Positions 26,848 through 37,691 of a stretch of 64,000 nt of DNA are shown one piece after another. Location of the stretch: contig JAWKTM010000008.1 of assembly GCA_041399085.1 (NCBI GenBank), positions 1-64,000 on the forward strand, written 5' to 3'. The position numbers were made by a program, and so were the translations under genes. This DNA comes from JAWKTM01 sp041399085. GTDB taxonomy: Bacteria > Planctomycetota > Planctomycetia > Pirellulales > Pirellulaceae. The notes under the pieces were generated by a model, which made no database searches, had not been told where the DNA came from, and saw nothing but the letters and a program-made list of their open reading frames with translations. How positions within the stretch are numbered: the stretch's first letter is position 1; every line of letters begins with the position of its first letter.

Positions 26848-29800
26848 ATGGATTCACAAGCTTGTCGGGAACTCATGCATCCATCTCGCGAAATTCTGTT
26901 GCGGTTCGCCACCGGTCGCTTGCCGAAATCGGACGTTTCCGATGTGGAAACACATTTAGAGCAATGCGAAGATTGTGGACGTTTGTTCGACGAATTGGAT
27001 TTGTCGGACGACTTTCTGATGCGTTTCCTACGGGGCGCCGATTCCACGAGTGATTCGGACGAACCGGTGGGCACAAGCCTTGAGAAGTCACTGGATCGCG
27101 GAGCATCCGCGAGTAAGCTTTCGAAGGATGAAGTAGCACCACCATATAAGAGCTTTGGTCGTTATGAGATTCAAAGAACGCTCGGCCAAGGTGGTATGGG
27201 AGTCGTTCATGAGGCGTTTGATCGGCTGTTGCACCGCTCGGTGGCATTGAAGTTGATCGTCCCGCATCGTGAGATTACCGAAGAACACCGTCGCCGTTTT
27301 CGTCGTGAAGCCGAGGCGGCGGCGCGACTTCAACATGCCAACATTGTACAGATCTACGACTTCGGATCACATGATGACACGCTTTACTGCGCCTTTGAAA
27401 AAGTCGACGGCGGCAGCTTGTCGCAACGTTTGGCTGATCGCGCGAGACCGACTCTGTCGTCGTCAGCCGCGGCGCGAATAATCGAGACGCTGGCCGACGC
27501 GGTTGACTATGCCCATCAACGGAAGATTATTCATCGAGATATCAAACCCGCCAATATACTATTTACGGTGAACGGGACGCCAAAATTGGCGGACTTCGGA
27601 TTGGCCAAACAGTTAGATGATGTTTCGGATCACACAATGGATGGGGCATTGCTTGGATCGCCTTCTTACATGTCGCCCGAACAAGCGGATGGCCGCGTGG
27701 CGGAAGTTGGCCCCAGGTCGGATGTCTATGCGTTGGGGGCGGTATTGTATGAGTGTCTATTGGGGAGCCCTCCGTTTCAAAGTGATGGTGTGTTAGCGAC
27801 GTTGGATCAAGTGAAGCATGCGACGCCGGTACGGCCATCCAAGTTGCGTAACGACGTTCCCCGCGATTTGGAAACGATTTGCTTGAAGTGCTTGGAGAAG
27901 GATCCCTCGCGGCGGTATGACCGGGCCTCGGATTTGGCCAGCGACTTGCGCAGGTTTCTGGATGATCTGCCCATTCACGCGCGACGAAGTACGCTCGCCT
28001 ACCGTGTCCAGAAGTTGGCCCGACGCCACCCGTGGGTTTCCGCGCTGAGTATGGCGCTCGCTTGTCTGTTGGCTGTCTTTGCGGTCACGGTTGGTGTGTT
28101 CAACTTTCGTTTGCGCTCGGCGTTGACAAAGGAAAGCGAAGCGTTGTCCGACAAGATCGCGCTCGCCGATGAATTGCAGGAATCACTGGATCGCACGCGC
28201 CGCAGCACGTTCGCCTTACAGTTGCAAATGGCCGCGGCCGCGAGTGTCGGCGACTCGGATCGGGCGCGGCAAATGTTGCTGGACGAACAAGTATGTCCCG
28301 TGGAGCTCCGCGATTTCACCTGGGCACATCTGCTTCATGTATCACAACGACGCTCGGTGTCATGGAACAATTTCGATGAGGTGCGGGCGTTGGCAGTGGC
28401 TGCCGGTGGTCAAGTATTCGCAACAGGCGATTCGGATGGAACGCTTCGCATCTGGTCCACGGAGGCCTCCGAGCCTCGGCATGAGATCGGCAATCGACAC
28501 CCAGGCGGAATCGCGGCCATCAGCTTCTCGCCGGACGGCCAGCGACTGGTGACGGTGAATCACGGCGAAGCAAGCAAACAGCGCCCCATGCAGGAGAGTG
28601 ACTCCGATACGGAGCCGAGCAGCGAGGCGACGCTGGAGCCGAATCAACATGGTGCAATTCAGGTGTGGGATTGGCCAACCATGAAAATCGTGGCGAGCAT
28701 TGAACCGCGCGCGGTCGCATTAACGCGGCCGAATTCTCTCCAGATGAAGCAGCGACTGGTAACTGCACACTCTGACGGAGTATTGGAAGTCAGGGACACG
28801 GTCGAATTACAACGCGTCACTGAGTTAGAAGGACATGGAGCGCCCGTTATTCGCGCCTCGTTCAATGCGAACGGAAGCCTGCTCGCCAGCGGCTCTCGCG
28901 ATAATGGAAAGATGATTGTGTGGGATTGTGATAGCTGGCAGCCACTCAGCGAAACTGCGGGATTCGGTACGGAACTGCGATTTCATCCGTCGCGTGCGGA
29001 TTGGCTGGTTACCGCGGACGTGGGCTACGCATTGAAATTGCTATCGGTATCGCCGATCGGGGCGATTACTACCGATGCGACATTGCAATTCTTCGAGGAA
29101 GAAATCAGCCAAGTCGCCTTCAGCGACAATGGACAATCCCTGGCCGCGTGTAGCTACAGCGGCGATGTTCGAACAATCGAGCTGAGTTCCGGCCGAACGT
29201 TGCAGTTACCAAAATCAGACGCCAAGCTCACCGCTGTTGACTATTTGGATGCTAACCACGTTCTAGTAGGAGACTCACGGGGCCAAATCCATTTGTGGTC
29301 CATTCAAGCGGGACGACCGGTCGAGATCGATGGCCATGCCGGTCGCGCGGCAACTCACCTGTTATTCGGGAAGCAGGGTGAATGCCTCATCAGCGCTGGC
29401 GCGGACGGCTCGGTGCGTGGATGGAATCCCGTCAATGGACAGGCTCTGTTTGCTTGGCAGGAAGGCATCTCGCCGCCAGGCGGCGTCGCAATTGCTCGCA
29501 GTGAGTCAACATTGTGGTGGGAATCGGGCGGAATCTTATACAGTGCCTCCTACAACGGCCTGGACTTGCGTCCCCGATCCATCCCGTCCGAGCCCGTGAA
29601 TTGCCTGGGAATGGCAATCAGTGCCGACGCTCAGACGCTCGCCGTCCTAGACATTTTCGGAGTGCGTCTGTTGGATGCTCGAACGGGCCGGCAAAGTGGC
29701 TATGGACCGATCGAGTGGCCACGGCCGTGGCGGCTCATCCGCTCCAGAGTGAGTTCTACCTGATCGTCGATTCGGTCGAGCTGTGGTTGTTATCATCCGA

Positions 29801-30189
29801 TGATAAGGTCACGCGCAAGATTTATACGCACACTTCGCCAATTCATACTGTAGTGTTCGACCACCTTGGCAATTATGTGGCCATCGGAGACGCGGAAGGA
29901 CAAACCGTGGTTTTCGATGCGGCGACCCAAAATGTTATGCTTCGATTGAGCGGAAACTCTCAGCCCGTTTCCGCCATCGCCATTGCCTCGAACAGTCAAA
30001 CCATTGCCTCGGCGGATACCGTTGGCGACATATTCCTCTGGGATCCCGCCATTGGCTGTGAACGCGGCATCTTCCGAGTGGCCAAGCCGATCGCGGCTTC
30101 GGTTCTCACCCGATTCACGACATTTGGCGGCGGCGACGAATGACGGGAAAATCCATATATGGACGTCCGATGCCGAACCAGGGAAATAG
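26848..30189 (+). CDS. Membrane Ser/Thr protein kinase with WD40 propeller (two compensating frameshifts)
   Basis: The first open frame runs to 29763 (971 residues). An N-terminal anti-sigma-like zinc motif (H-x3-C-x2-C, residues 36-43) precedes a complete PknB-type kinase domain. Its key positions are the glycine loop near 113-118, Lys135, HRD 229-231, DFG 249-251 and a SPSYMSPEQ activation segment. A membrane helix lies at about 396-418 and WD40 repeats follow outside. Near 29720 the WD40 sequence moves into another frame (to 30143). Near 30085 it returns to the original frame and ends RLRFSPDSRHLAAATNDG...EPGK at 30189. The full product would be about 1113 residues. It is tightly linked to the ECF sigma gene (5 bp). 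Confidence 0.85.
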
Positions 30190-30240
30190 GTGTCTCGACG
30201 TGGAACTCAATGCACGATCGATTGGGACGTCCTTGGGCTC

Positions 30241-33200
30241 CTATGGTTCCGATGGAACCTTGGCGATCTTGGGAATGCTGATCGTTGGCGGGATGTTCAC
30301 GACCGGATGTTGCTGGTCGTTGGTTAGGCGGATGACTTCCTGTTCCGCAAATGTCGCCAACTCCATGACACTCAGATATCCATTCCGGTCCGTATCGGCG
30401 ACCGGACTTTTCAAGGCCGTTAGCAATGCCTTTGTATATGCTCCGTTACCCCAGGTTGCATTTTCACGGCTTTGTTCGGTCGGCAAGGATGCAAGCAGAT
30501 AGATATCGCCGTAACCTCGCCAGTAATCAGTCGCATTGCGATTCGTGACGCCGCCCTTCAGTCGGTCGCCCGGTATCGCTCCGGCATGACAGGTATCCGC
30601 GAACACGACCTTCGGACAGCGGACACGCCTATTGAGCCAATCAAAGATTTCGACACTTGGAATCGCGGTGTTGACCAAGTTATTGGGATCGAGTTCATGC
30701 GAGCCGAAATGCCAGCCGTCGAATTCGTCAAATAGCCCGTGCCCCGAGAGCATAATGAGCGCCATGTCATCGGGGGCGTCTTTGGTCTTGTCCGTCAACC
30801 AGGTCATGGCATTTCTGATATTGGCAGTGGTGGCCTGTTGGTCGACGACAACGAGGGATTCCACCGCTTGATAGGTAAGGGCTTGCTGTTGTTTCCAGGC
30901 TTCCACGAAGTCGTTCGCGTCCTTATGAGCGAAGCGCAGATCGTACGCGTCATTCTTGTAGTTGGATACACCAATGGCCAATACATACAAGGTTGGTAGT
31001 TTCGGACGCGTCGCAGGCGCCGCTTCCGGTCCGCGAAGCCGCAAGAACTGGTCGTTGCTAACCGCATACTCATGCGAAGCGTTCACGGCTAGCTGGTTCG
31101 AGCCCGGCGATAGACGCACCGCTTGCTCCACTATCAGATGCAGGTCGTTCGCCACGAGCTTCTCGGAAACGACACGGTAACGCGTCGCTGGCTGTTGACC
31201 ATTAACGCGAAAGATAATATTGCGAATTGGTAGGCTCTTTCTCGTGGTGATTTCCACCCTGATCTGTAACTCCGCGTCCTTCGCGTCACTGCCATCCGCA
31301 GGCGACAAGATTCGCACGCTTGGCGGCAAATAGCGATCGAATTCTTCCCGATTGGTAAAGTCTGGCGCGATGTCGTCACGGCGTACCAACACGCTATGAT
31401 CCAAAGCTTCCGGAACTTCCACACCGATCCGCGCCAGGTGTTCGCTCAACTCGCGCGGGCGGTACAGTTGGTCACGAAAGCGATCCACGGGAAAGAATAG
31501 CGCCGCTTGCTCGCGTTGTTGATTGACATGCCATCCAACGTATCGCTCGCCGGATGGCGAGGAGTCGTATTTTCCTTTTTGGTCGAATAGAATCCATTGA
31601 TCGTCTCGCGACAGAAACAAAGTCAGTTCGGCGACGCTTAATGCCGCGACGGATTGCAGCGTATAGTCGCGAGAAAACGTTCGGTCCGCCCCTTCTCGCT
31701 TCCAGACGATTGGAACTTGCTTTCCCGGAGTGTGTGATCCATCGAGCATGCTTTTGCGGGACTCATAGAAGGAGCCTTTGCCGAGAAGAATGATCGTATC
31801 GCCCGATCTCAGCCCCACGCGTTCGGCTTCACTGCCAGCCGGTACGGTTACAACGTAGTTGCCGTCGTGCGTGAAATCGACGCCTCCCGCTGGAACAGGG
31901 GTATCCAAGCGCCATAATCGTACCGTGCCATCCAGGGATGACGAAGCGAAATAGCGGCCGTTGGGCGCGACGGCCAATGATGTTACGGCATTGGCATGCC
32001 CCAGGAACGAGCGTACGAGTTGAAACTGTATCGTTCCATCACTGCCGCGTTGTAATGTGAATTGCCCAACCTTTCCTTGGCGAGTGCCGACCAGTACTGG
32101 ACCGTCCGCAACGGAGGGGCATTCTTTTGGCAACACGACAAATGAGTAGAGTTCGTCGCCAGTGGACCAACCGGTGTAGGAGGACGTCTCGCTCTTCTGA
32201 TTCGCGACGTTTCGCAGATCGGCCGTGAGCTGATTGGACTTGCACGCCAGCTTAACACAAGCCTCCCCAATACCAGCTTGCGGTAGGGGAACATGAGCGT
32301 GCTGCGAGGCACCGTTAGAATCCGTGGGAGTTCCCGAACTCAGGACGCGTCGTTGCAAATCAAAACGATAATTGATCGTTCCGAATTGATTATGCCAATA
32401 CAAATGCTGTGGATGAGGTTTGTCGGCGAATTGCAGAGAGTTGCCGTCCGACGACCAAGCGACTCGGTAGATGGGACGATTCGCAGGGGCAAATGCGTGT
32501 TTCACGTCGGACGGCGAGCGCAGCGGCCAGACACGAACCTTGCCGAGTGAGTCGGCGCTGGCGCAGAGATTCAACTGTGGCTTGACGCAACAAGCCGTCA
32601 CAAAATAGCTGTGTCCGTGATGAGTTCGTTTTTCAGGTCTAGCGATCGAGTCCCAGGCATCCACCCAATAGCGCGCGGGTCCGTCGGACGAAGACGATTG
32701 CCCCGACATCACAATCGCTTGCGGATTGTCCAACCGGAAATCACCAACACACGAGTCCCGCCAATTCAACCATTCGCGATTCGGAGTGAGCAGAAACTGC
32801 CGCAGTTCGGGTGGCCATTCGAAGTTGCTTTTCAGCAATCGCCGACGTCGGGTGTCAAAAACGATGAGTTGCGGGTTGAACTCCGAAAAGACCAGCCAGT
32901 CATCATTCAAGGGAAAGCCAAAATAGGGGAACGGCAGTCGGCTGGTGGTTCCGTTGGGGTCGGACTTCGAGAATCGAGCCAATTCCACGCCATCGCCTTG
33001 ATTCTCATCCCAGTCAAGCAGCAGAATGGTTCCGTCGCAACTCCACGTGGCCAACAGATTACCGGTTGGAGAAAAGGCGACGCCTTTCGTGCAACCAGTA
33101 TGTCCTTTGACAAGTCGATGCAACTGCTCGGGGCGAGTGAGATCATAGACTCGCGTCGATCCCAATTCGGTATTGTCCGTGATGCCGACGACCAAGAAAC

Positions 33201-33561
33201 GGCCACTCGGTGAGAACTTGGCTTTCTGAATCATTCCGATGGAGATACCGTCGCCTTCGCGATATCCGTGCAGCGTCTTCCACAACCGACCGGATTCAAG
33301 TGAATAGATTCGGACCTGTTTGCCGCTACTAACGGCCAGCCGTTCCCCGTCAGGGCTGATATCCAAATCGACGATCGTTTCTCCTGGAACTCCGTCGGCG
33401 TCGATAACCAACTGAGGATCCCGGTATAACGGCTCGGCTTGGGGAGGAAACGCGTCGGCGGCCAGGGCGACGGAAGCATACTGCCAGATTGCCAGCGAGC
33501 TCAAAAACCAGTAACCGAAGAGCACGCTCTTCGTTGTGACATGGAATGAACAAGAAGCCAT
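30241..33561 (-). CDS. Caspase-like (peptidase C14) protein with WD40, PDZ-like and EF-hand motifs
   Basis: 1106 residues, exported by a signal peptide (YWFLSSLAIWQYASVALAADA). The N-terminal two thirds carry WD40 blades (for example DGTVRLWRL and SFLGHANAVTSLAVAPNGR). A PDZ-like segment (PAGSEAERVGLRSGDTIILL) follows, then an Ig-like linker. The last 250 residues form the caspase domain: LAIGVSNY, His of LSGHG (about 941) and Cys of ADTCHAG (about 991), both catalytic residues present. An EF-hand-like loop (D-T-D-R-N-G-Y-L-S) lies near the end. Metacaspase-type cleavage after Arg/Lys is possible but not demonstrable here. It starts 37 bp after the stop of the gene at 33599-34993 (same operon) and is convergent with the kinase gene. 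Confidence 0.9.
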   Translation of the reverse strand: MASCSFHVTTKSVLFGYWFLSSLAIWQYASVALAADAFPPQAEPLYRDPQLVIDADGVPGETIVDLDISPDGERLAVSSGKQVRIYSLESGRLWKTLHGYREGDGISIGMIQKAKFSPSGRFLVVGITDNTELGSTRVYDLTRPEQLHRLVKGHTGCTKGVAFSPTGNLLATWSCDGTILLLDWDENQGDGVELARFSKSDPNGTTSRLPFPYFGFPLNDDWLVFSEFNPQLIVFDTRRRRLLKSNFEWPPELRQFLLTPNREWLNWRDSCVGDFRLDNPQAIVMSGQSSSSDGPARYWVDAWDSIARPEKRTHHGHSYFVTACCVKPQLNLCASADSLGKVRVWPLRSPSDVKHAFAPANRPIYRVAWSSDGNSLQFADKPHPQHLYWHNQFGTINYRFDLQRRVLSSGTPTDSNGASQHAHVPLPQAGIGEACVKLACKSNQLTADLRNVANQKSETSSYTGWSTGDELYSFVVLPKECPSVADGPVLVGTRQGKVGQFTLQRGSDGTIQFQLVRSFLGHANAVTSLAVAPNGRYFASSSLDGTVRLWRLDTPVPAGGVDFTHDGNYVVTVPAGSEAERVGLRSGDTIILLGKGSFYESRKSMLDGSHTPGKQVPIVWKREGADRTFSRDYTLQSVAALSVAELTLFLSRDDQWILFDQKGKYDSSPSGERYVGWHVNQQREQAALFFPVDRFRDQLYRPRELSEHLARIGVEVPEALDHSVLVRRDDIAPDFTNREEFDRYLPPSVRILSPADGSDAKDAELQIRVEITTRKSLPIRNIIFRVNGQQPATRYRVVSEKLVANDLHLIVEQAVRLSPGSNQLAVNASHEYAVSNDQFLRLRGPEAAPATRPKLPTLYVLAIGVSNYKNDAYDLRFAHKDANDFVEAWKQQQALTYQAVESLVVVDQQATTANIRNAMTWLTDKTKDAPDDMALIMLSGHGLFDEFDGWHFGSHELDPNNLVNTAIPSVEIFDWLNRRVRCPKVVFADTCHAGAIPGDRLKGGVTNRNATDYWRGYGDIYLLASLPTEQSRENATWGNGAYTKALLTALKSPVADTDRNGYLSVMELATFAEQEVIRLTNDQQHPVVNIPPTISIPKIAKVPSEP

Positions 33562-33598
33562 GAGTGGTACCGATCGGGCAAGATTGAGTTGTGTGGAC

Positions 33599-34993
33599 CT
33601 ACGGATTCGAGGCGGGATCATAGTATCGAATGACCGCCGACATGATTGGTTCAGGATGCCACCGGAAGCGTTGGATATCAAGCGGCAACGTGCGACGCGT
33701 GCCTTCCAGGATAATTCCCCGCGTCAACGTATCGGGCGATTCGCCACGTAGGGCCGAGCGCAGGGCGTCGGCGGTTGGCGGCGTTTCCTCGGGGAAATCG
33801 GCCTTCAGGATCGCCATGAGATCGGGGGCTTCGTCGATCGCGAGGGGATCAATGGTGTCACCACTGGCTTCGTTCACGGCTTGTTGCTGAAACACGACCA
33901 TCGAGATGGTGCCCACATCGGCCCCGTAATTCATCGCTAGCTGTTGCGATTCCTCGGTTGAAGCGACGCGAAACTGCTCGACTTCGTCGCTCTTCGTGAA
34001 ATGGAATCCGCTGATAACGCCGCCGGGTCGTTCGGCGGAGAGCACCCATTTCGAGCAATCCAGATCGGGCAAGCGTTCGCGATTCAGTGTGTTGACGCCG
34101 TTTACCTTGAGCACGACACCCAAAGCGCCGGGCTGACGATCAGTGCGTTCAAGCCGCATGCTTACCTTTTGTCCTGTCCTCGGTTCGGGAATGCGAGCGG
34201 CGTCTTCGGTGAATTCCAACTCGACCGGTCGATCGTCGTAGAAAATTCGCAACATCACGGAGGGCTGGTTTTGCAACGGAAAATTTCGGTCGGGATCGGC
34301 CAGCACGCGATGTACGGCGTCGGCGGGATCGGTTTTCTCTAGTTCATTAGGAACACTACGCAGTTGAAAGCTATGACCGGCTTCGCTCAGAATCGCGCCC
34401 GTCGTGGCAACAGTGAATCGCGGGAGCAATGGTTTCAGTTCCCGCGAGCCGGCTTCGACCGCTACCAACCCGATATCAAAGCTCCGATAATCGGCGGCGA
34501 ATATCGCGATGCCGGTTACCAAGGCGTCCACCTTCATCGTGCCTTTGCCCCAGGCTCGCGCATAGTTGGCTTGCAGCAGGCGCTGGCGGCCGAGTTCGTC
34601 CAGATGCGAAGCGCCGCTGAGCTTTTCGGCGGTCTGGCTGGCATTGCGCGCCAAGCTGATCGGACTTGGCTCGACACGCGGCAATGCCATAGTCAGGGCC
34701 GCTTCGAGCCGCTCGGCCAGGAACCGATTTAGCGTCCCGACGTTGTCCGAGATGCCTTTTCGCGGCTCGAGCACGCGGAACTTCAACACGCCAATGTTCG
34801 TGCAACCATGCTCCGCCAGTTTCTGCAAGACCTTCGGGGCTTGTGCATTCAATTGTTCTTGGAGCGACGGAAGGCTGGGCGAGCGCGGTTCGTCGGCTCG
34901 GCTGGCGGATAAGTTGAATAGGACACAGATTGTGAGCGTCAAGCCGAACATTGTGCGGCGTTGGCTGTTCAACTCGCGTGGCTGGTTCAACAT
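33599..34993 (-). CDS. Secreted CsgG/TolB-like protein in operon with the caspase
   Basis: 464 residues with a signal peptide (FGLTLTICVLFNLSASRADEP). The N-terminal half (GCTNIGVLKFRV, GTLNRFLAERLEAALTMAL, DALVTGIAIFAADYRSFDIGLVAVE) resembles the CsgG/TolB N-terminal fold, in which an accumulated lipoprotein domain binds partners. The C-terminal half is of unknown type. A CGGAGA Shine-Dalgarno precedes the ATG; a longer frame to 35116 is rejected. Only 37 bp separate it from the caspase gene, so the products probably act together at the envelope. The CsgG resemblance is weak and comes from pattern only. Confidence 0.65.
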   Translation of the reverse strand: MLNQPRELNSQRRTMFGLTLTICVLFNLSASRADEPRSPSLPSLQEQLNAQAPKVLQKLAEHGCTNIGVLKFRVLEPRKGISDNVGTLNRFLAERLEAALTMALPRVEPSPISLARNASQTAEKLSGASHLDELGRQRLLQANYARAWGKGTMKVDALVTGIAIFAADYRSFDIGLVAVEAGSRELKPLLPRFTVATTGAILSEAGHSFQLRSVPNELEKTDPADAVHRVLADPDRNFPLQNQPSVMLRIFYDDRPVELEFTEDAARIPEPRTGQKVSMRLERTDRQPGALGVVLKVNGVNTLNRERLPDLDCSKWVLSAERPGGVISGFHFTKSDEVEQFRVASTEESQQLAMNYGADVGTISMVVFQQQAVNEASGDTIDPLAIDEAPDLMAILKADFPEETPPTADALRSALRGESPDTLTRGIILEGTRRTLPLDIQRFRWHPEPIMSAVIRYYDPASNP

Positions 34994-35112
34994 GGCGGTT
35001 CTCCGGTGACGAGTGCGAGCGGCCGCAGTGAGTTTAGCAGCGCGCGTCAGGTTTTCCCTGCCGCGATCGCATCGGACGGCCTGCTGAGAAGGAAAGGCCG
35101 CGAAGCGGGCGA

Positions 35113-36816
35113 TCATTTCAGGGATTTTCGACGTTTTACAACGGCGAAATCGGCCCCGGCACGGTTGACTCGAAAGCAGATTTCCGCATCGGGAAAATTG
35201 TCGGCCATCAACGTGCGGGTCGTACCAAGATAGAAATCAAAGCTGGAGGGCAGATCGCCCGGTTGATCGCCTTGAAGCGTGGTGGTCAGCTCGAGTCGTG
35301 GACCGGCGAAATAGGATGCGCACCACAATGAATTTTCGTTCGCTGCCACGAGCACTCGCGTCGGCTGGCCATTGGCATTGCGCGGTTGGCTGTTGATCCA
35401 GCGCATCGCCTCGCCGTAGCTGGTCATCCAGTATTCGGTTTCGTAGCGGCGACTGGCGCCGGCGACACCCCCGACGAAGCCGTTGAAGTAGGCCAATTGG
35501 TATGGGTGCAACGTCGCCAACACCGCGACTTGCCAAGCTATGGCGGCAGCCACACCCACGCTTGCGATTCGGCCGGCGAGTTTGCCGCCGCGGAGTCGTT
35601 TCATGACCAGGAACACGGACTGTAGGCCAACGGACGCCATCAGCGCCAACGCCGGCAGGACAAACAGGAAGTGGCGGATTCCGTCGTAGGCGTTTGGCCG
35701 CAGCAGTGCAAAAAGCAACAGCGGCAACGTCAGCCAGACGATCAACATGCCATCGACAAGGCGTCGCGGGTTGCGACAGCCGTTGGTCCGCGATTGCCAA
35801 CAACGGGCCACGACCGTCACGCATCCCACGGCTGCGAGCAGCAACTGCCACGGCGGCGTTGTGATCCACAAGTACTTGGCCAAGTAATATCGTGGCAGCG
35901 AATCGCTAGGCACGATCCGACCCTCGAACAGCACGGGCACGACGATATGAAACTTGCTGGCCATCCGAATCGCCTGTAGCGGATTGGCCAATGGCGACTC
36001 GTGGGCCCAGGGCCAACAGGCGATCATCACCAACCACGCGAGGCCGAACATCGTCGCTTGCTTGAGCAGCGTCCGGCGCGCTCGGCGGCGCGAACGTCGT
36101 TGCCTCGTCTGCCAATCCGCCATGAACGCCCCGGCCAAATACAAGGGACCAAGCAACATCCAGCCCCCTGGGCGAACTGCGGTCGTGCATCCCAGCAACA
36201 GTCCGCATTCGATGAACTCGCGCCAATGATATCGCCGCCGAGCCAGCAAAGCGGTCAACGCGGCCAACGACGCGGTCATCCCAACCGCGAACGGCATGTC
36301 CTTTGAATTCAGAAACGCATGGCCAAAGAAACGTGGCGATAGAAGCAAGACGACCGCGGAAAAGACTCCCAACCACGGCTGTCCCAACAGACGACCCCAA
36401 CGAAACAGCGCCGGTACGGACAACAGTGCGAGCAGGCCACACAACAGATGGCGTGTTTCGATCAGCCGATCCGGCGCGTATCGCGCCGCGGCCGCCGCCA
36501 ACAATTCGACCGGCGGACCATACAACCGCAGATCCAACAATTCATTGCACGCGCGATTCTGTCCGGCCGAGAGGAAGTAGTCCAACACGAGCGCTCCGAA
36601 GCGCGTTTGAACGGAGTCGTCCCAAGCCACGCCGTAGTCAGGAGCCGCGATGATGACGACGATCGCGCCGACGAACACCAACAACCAAGCGGCCAAGTTC
36701 GGATTTCGCGGACCGACCAGCCAACGGCGTGGTCGAAAGTCGTCGCGATTGGAACGGCCAAGCTGAAACGCTTGCGTAGCGACGTGAAGCAGCCGGAGCG
36801 CGTGGCCCGTCAGCAT
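35113..36816 (-). CDS. Polytopic glycosyltransferase-like membrane protein (GT39/ArnT-type)
   Basis: 567 residues with about ten to twelve membrane helices and a C-terminal soluble part. The first loop contains DYGVAWDDSVQTRFG, an aspartate-rich motif typical of GT-C enzymes that take sugars from polyprenyl phosphate. A second motif SPRFFGHAFLNSKDMPF is shared with dolichyl-phosphate-mannose transferase relatives. The ATG at 36816 overlaps the stop of the upstream GT2 gene by 7 bp. That gene would make the lipid-linked sugar donor, so the pair makes functional sense. The acceptor is unknown. Confidence 0.85.
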   Translation of the reverse strand: MLTGHALRLLHVATQAFQLGRSNRDDFRPRRWLVGPRNPNLAAWLLVFVGAIVVIIAAPDYGVAWDDSVQTRFGALVLDYFLSAGQNRACNELLDLRLYGPPVELLAAAAARYAPDRLIETRHLLCGLLALLSVPALFRWGRLLGQPWLGVFSAVVLLLSPRFFGHAFLNSKDMPFAVGMTASLAALTALLARRRYHWREFIECGLLLGCTTAVRPGGWMLLGPLYLAGAFMADWQTRQRRSRRRARRTLLKQATMFGLAWLVMIACWPWAHESPLANPLQAIRMASKFHIVVPVLFEGRIVPSDSLPRYYLAKYLWITTPPWQLLLAAVGCVTVVARCWQSRTNGCRNPRRLVDGMLIVWLTLPLLLFALLRPNAYDGIRHFLFVLPALALMASVGLQSVFLVMKRLRGGKLAGRIASVGVAAAIAWQVAVLATLHPYQLAYFNGFVGGVAGASRRYETEYWMTSYGEAMRWINSQPRNANGQPTRVLVAANENSLWCASYFAGPRLELTTTLQGDQPGDLPSSFDFYLGTTRTLMADNFPDAEICFRVNRAGADFAVVKRRKSLK

Positions 36817-37691
36817 GATCGAGGCTCCGGCACGTCGGCCCGTGAGTCGTTCGTATTGACGTGGCCGCGAAGCGAAGCGGGCGTCTCTGGCCGACTTGGC
36901 AATCGCCCCGCCGCTGGACGCGACAGGCTTGGATAGGCGCGTCGAATGGCGCGAAGTTGCCACAGCGCGTGTGGCAGATCGAGCGGCTTGACTTTGCTGC
37001 CCGCCACGTCTCGCCAATCGCTCAGCGGAAATTCGTGTATTCGCCGCGACAATTCGATCTCACGCGGCACGCGGTCATCGTATTCGGCCATGTCGCGGAC
37101 CCATGAGTCGTAGCGCGCCAACAGCTCGACGTCGAACAGCCAACGCGTTAAGAACGGTCGCTCGAATAGTTGGCGTGTCGACTCGCCTGCCCGCAGAAGC
37201 TTGGCGCCGCACTGTGTGTCGTAAATTGGCAGTCGCAAGGTGGTCGCGGCCGCGATCGCGAACAATCTTCCGAAGGCGTGGCGCGCCCACTGTCGCTCGA
37301 TGCGATGCCCCATCATGCGCACGCGAGAACCGAGCAGCATGTCCACGGCCGGATTCGTTTCCAGATAGCCGATGAACTCGTCGATGGCGGACAACGGCGT
37401 GGCCAGATCCGCGTCCCAATATCCAATGTACGTCGGGTGAGCAGCCAGACCGCGAAGCATGCCTTGGCGAATCGCTTCGCCCTTGCCTTGGTTGCTGGGC
37501 AAGTGCAACGCGGCCAGTTGATGCGGATTAACGGTTACGAGATCCTCCAGCACTTCGGCCGTCCGGTCAGTGCTGCCGTCATTCACGAACAATACGCGAT
37601 GCTCGCTGCGGCTCGCGAGTTCGACGAAGCCTTGCAAGTCAAGACGTGCCGCTTCGTTGTAGCACGGGATGATGATCGTACAGTCCGACAT
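36810..37691 (-). CDS. GT2 family glycosyltransferase (dolichyl-phosphate sugar synthase-like)
   Basis: 293 residues, GT-A fold. The N terminus TIIIPCYNEAARL binds the nucleotide sugar, FVNDGSTDRT and YWDADLATPL carry the metal-binding acidic residues, and the QxxRW-like region is replaced by FLTRWLFDVELLARY. This matches Dpm1/polyprenyl-phosphate glycosyltransferases without membrane helices. The next gene is a GT-C membrane protein overlapping by 7 bp, the natural user of its product. The upstream 500 bp hold no gene, so its promoter should be there. Confidence 0.9.
   Translation of the reverse strand: MSDCTIIIPCYNEAARLDLQGFVELASRSEHRVLFVNDGSTDRTAEVLEDLVTVNPHQLAALHLPSNQGKGEAIRQGMLRGLAAHPTYIGYWDADLATPLSAIDEFIGYLETNPAVDMLLGSRVRMMGHRIERQWARHAFGRLFAIAAATTLRLPIYDTQCGAKLLRAGESTRQLFERPFLTRWLFDVELLARYDSWVRDMAEYDDRVPREIELSRRIHEFPLSDWRDVAGSKVKPLDLPHALWQLRAIRRAYPSLSRPAAGRLPSRPETPASLRGHVNTNDSRADVPEPRSC

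Noticed and set aside
29700..30189. Programmed ribosomal frameshifting in the kinase gene
   Set aside because: No slippery heptamer with downstream structure is apparent, and two opposite shifts would be needed.
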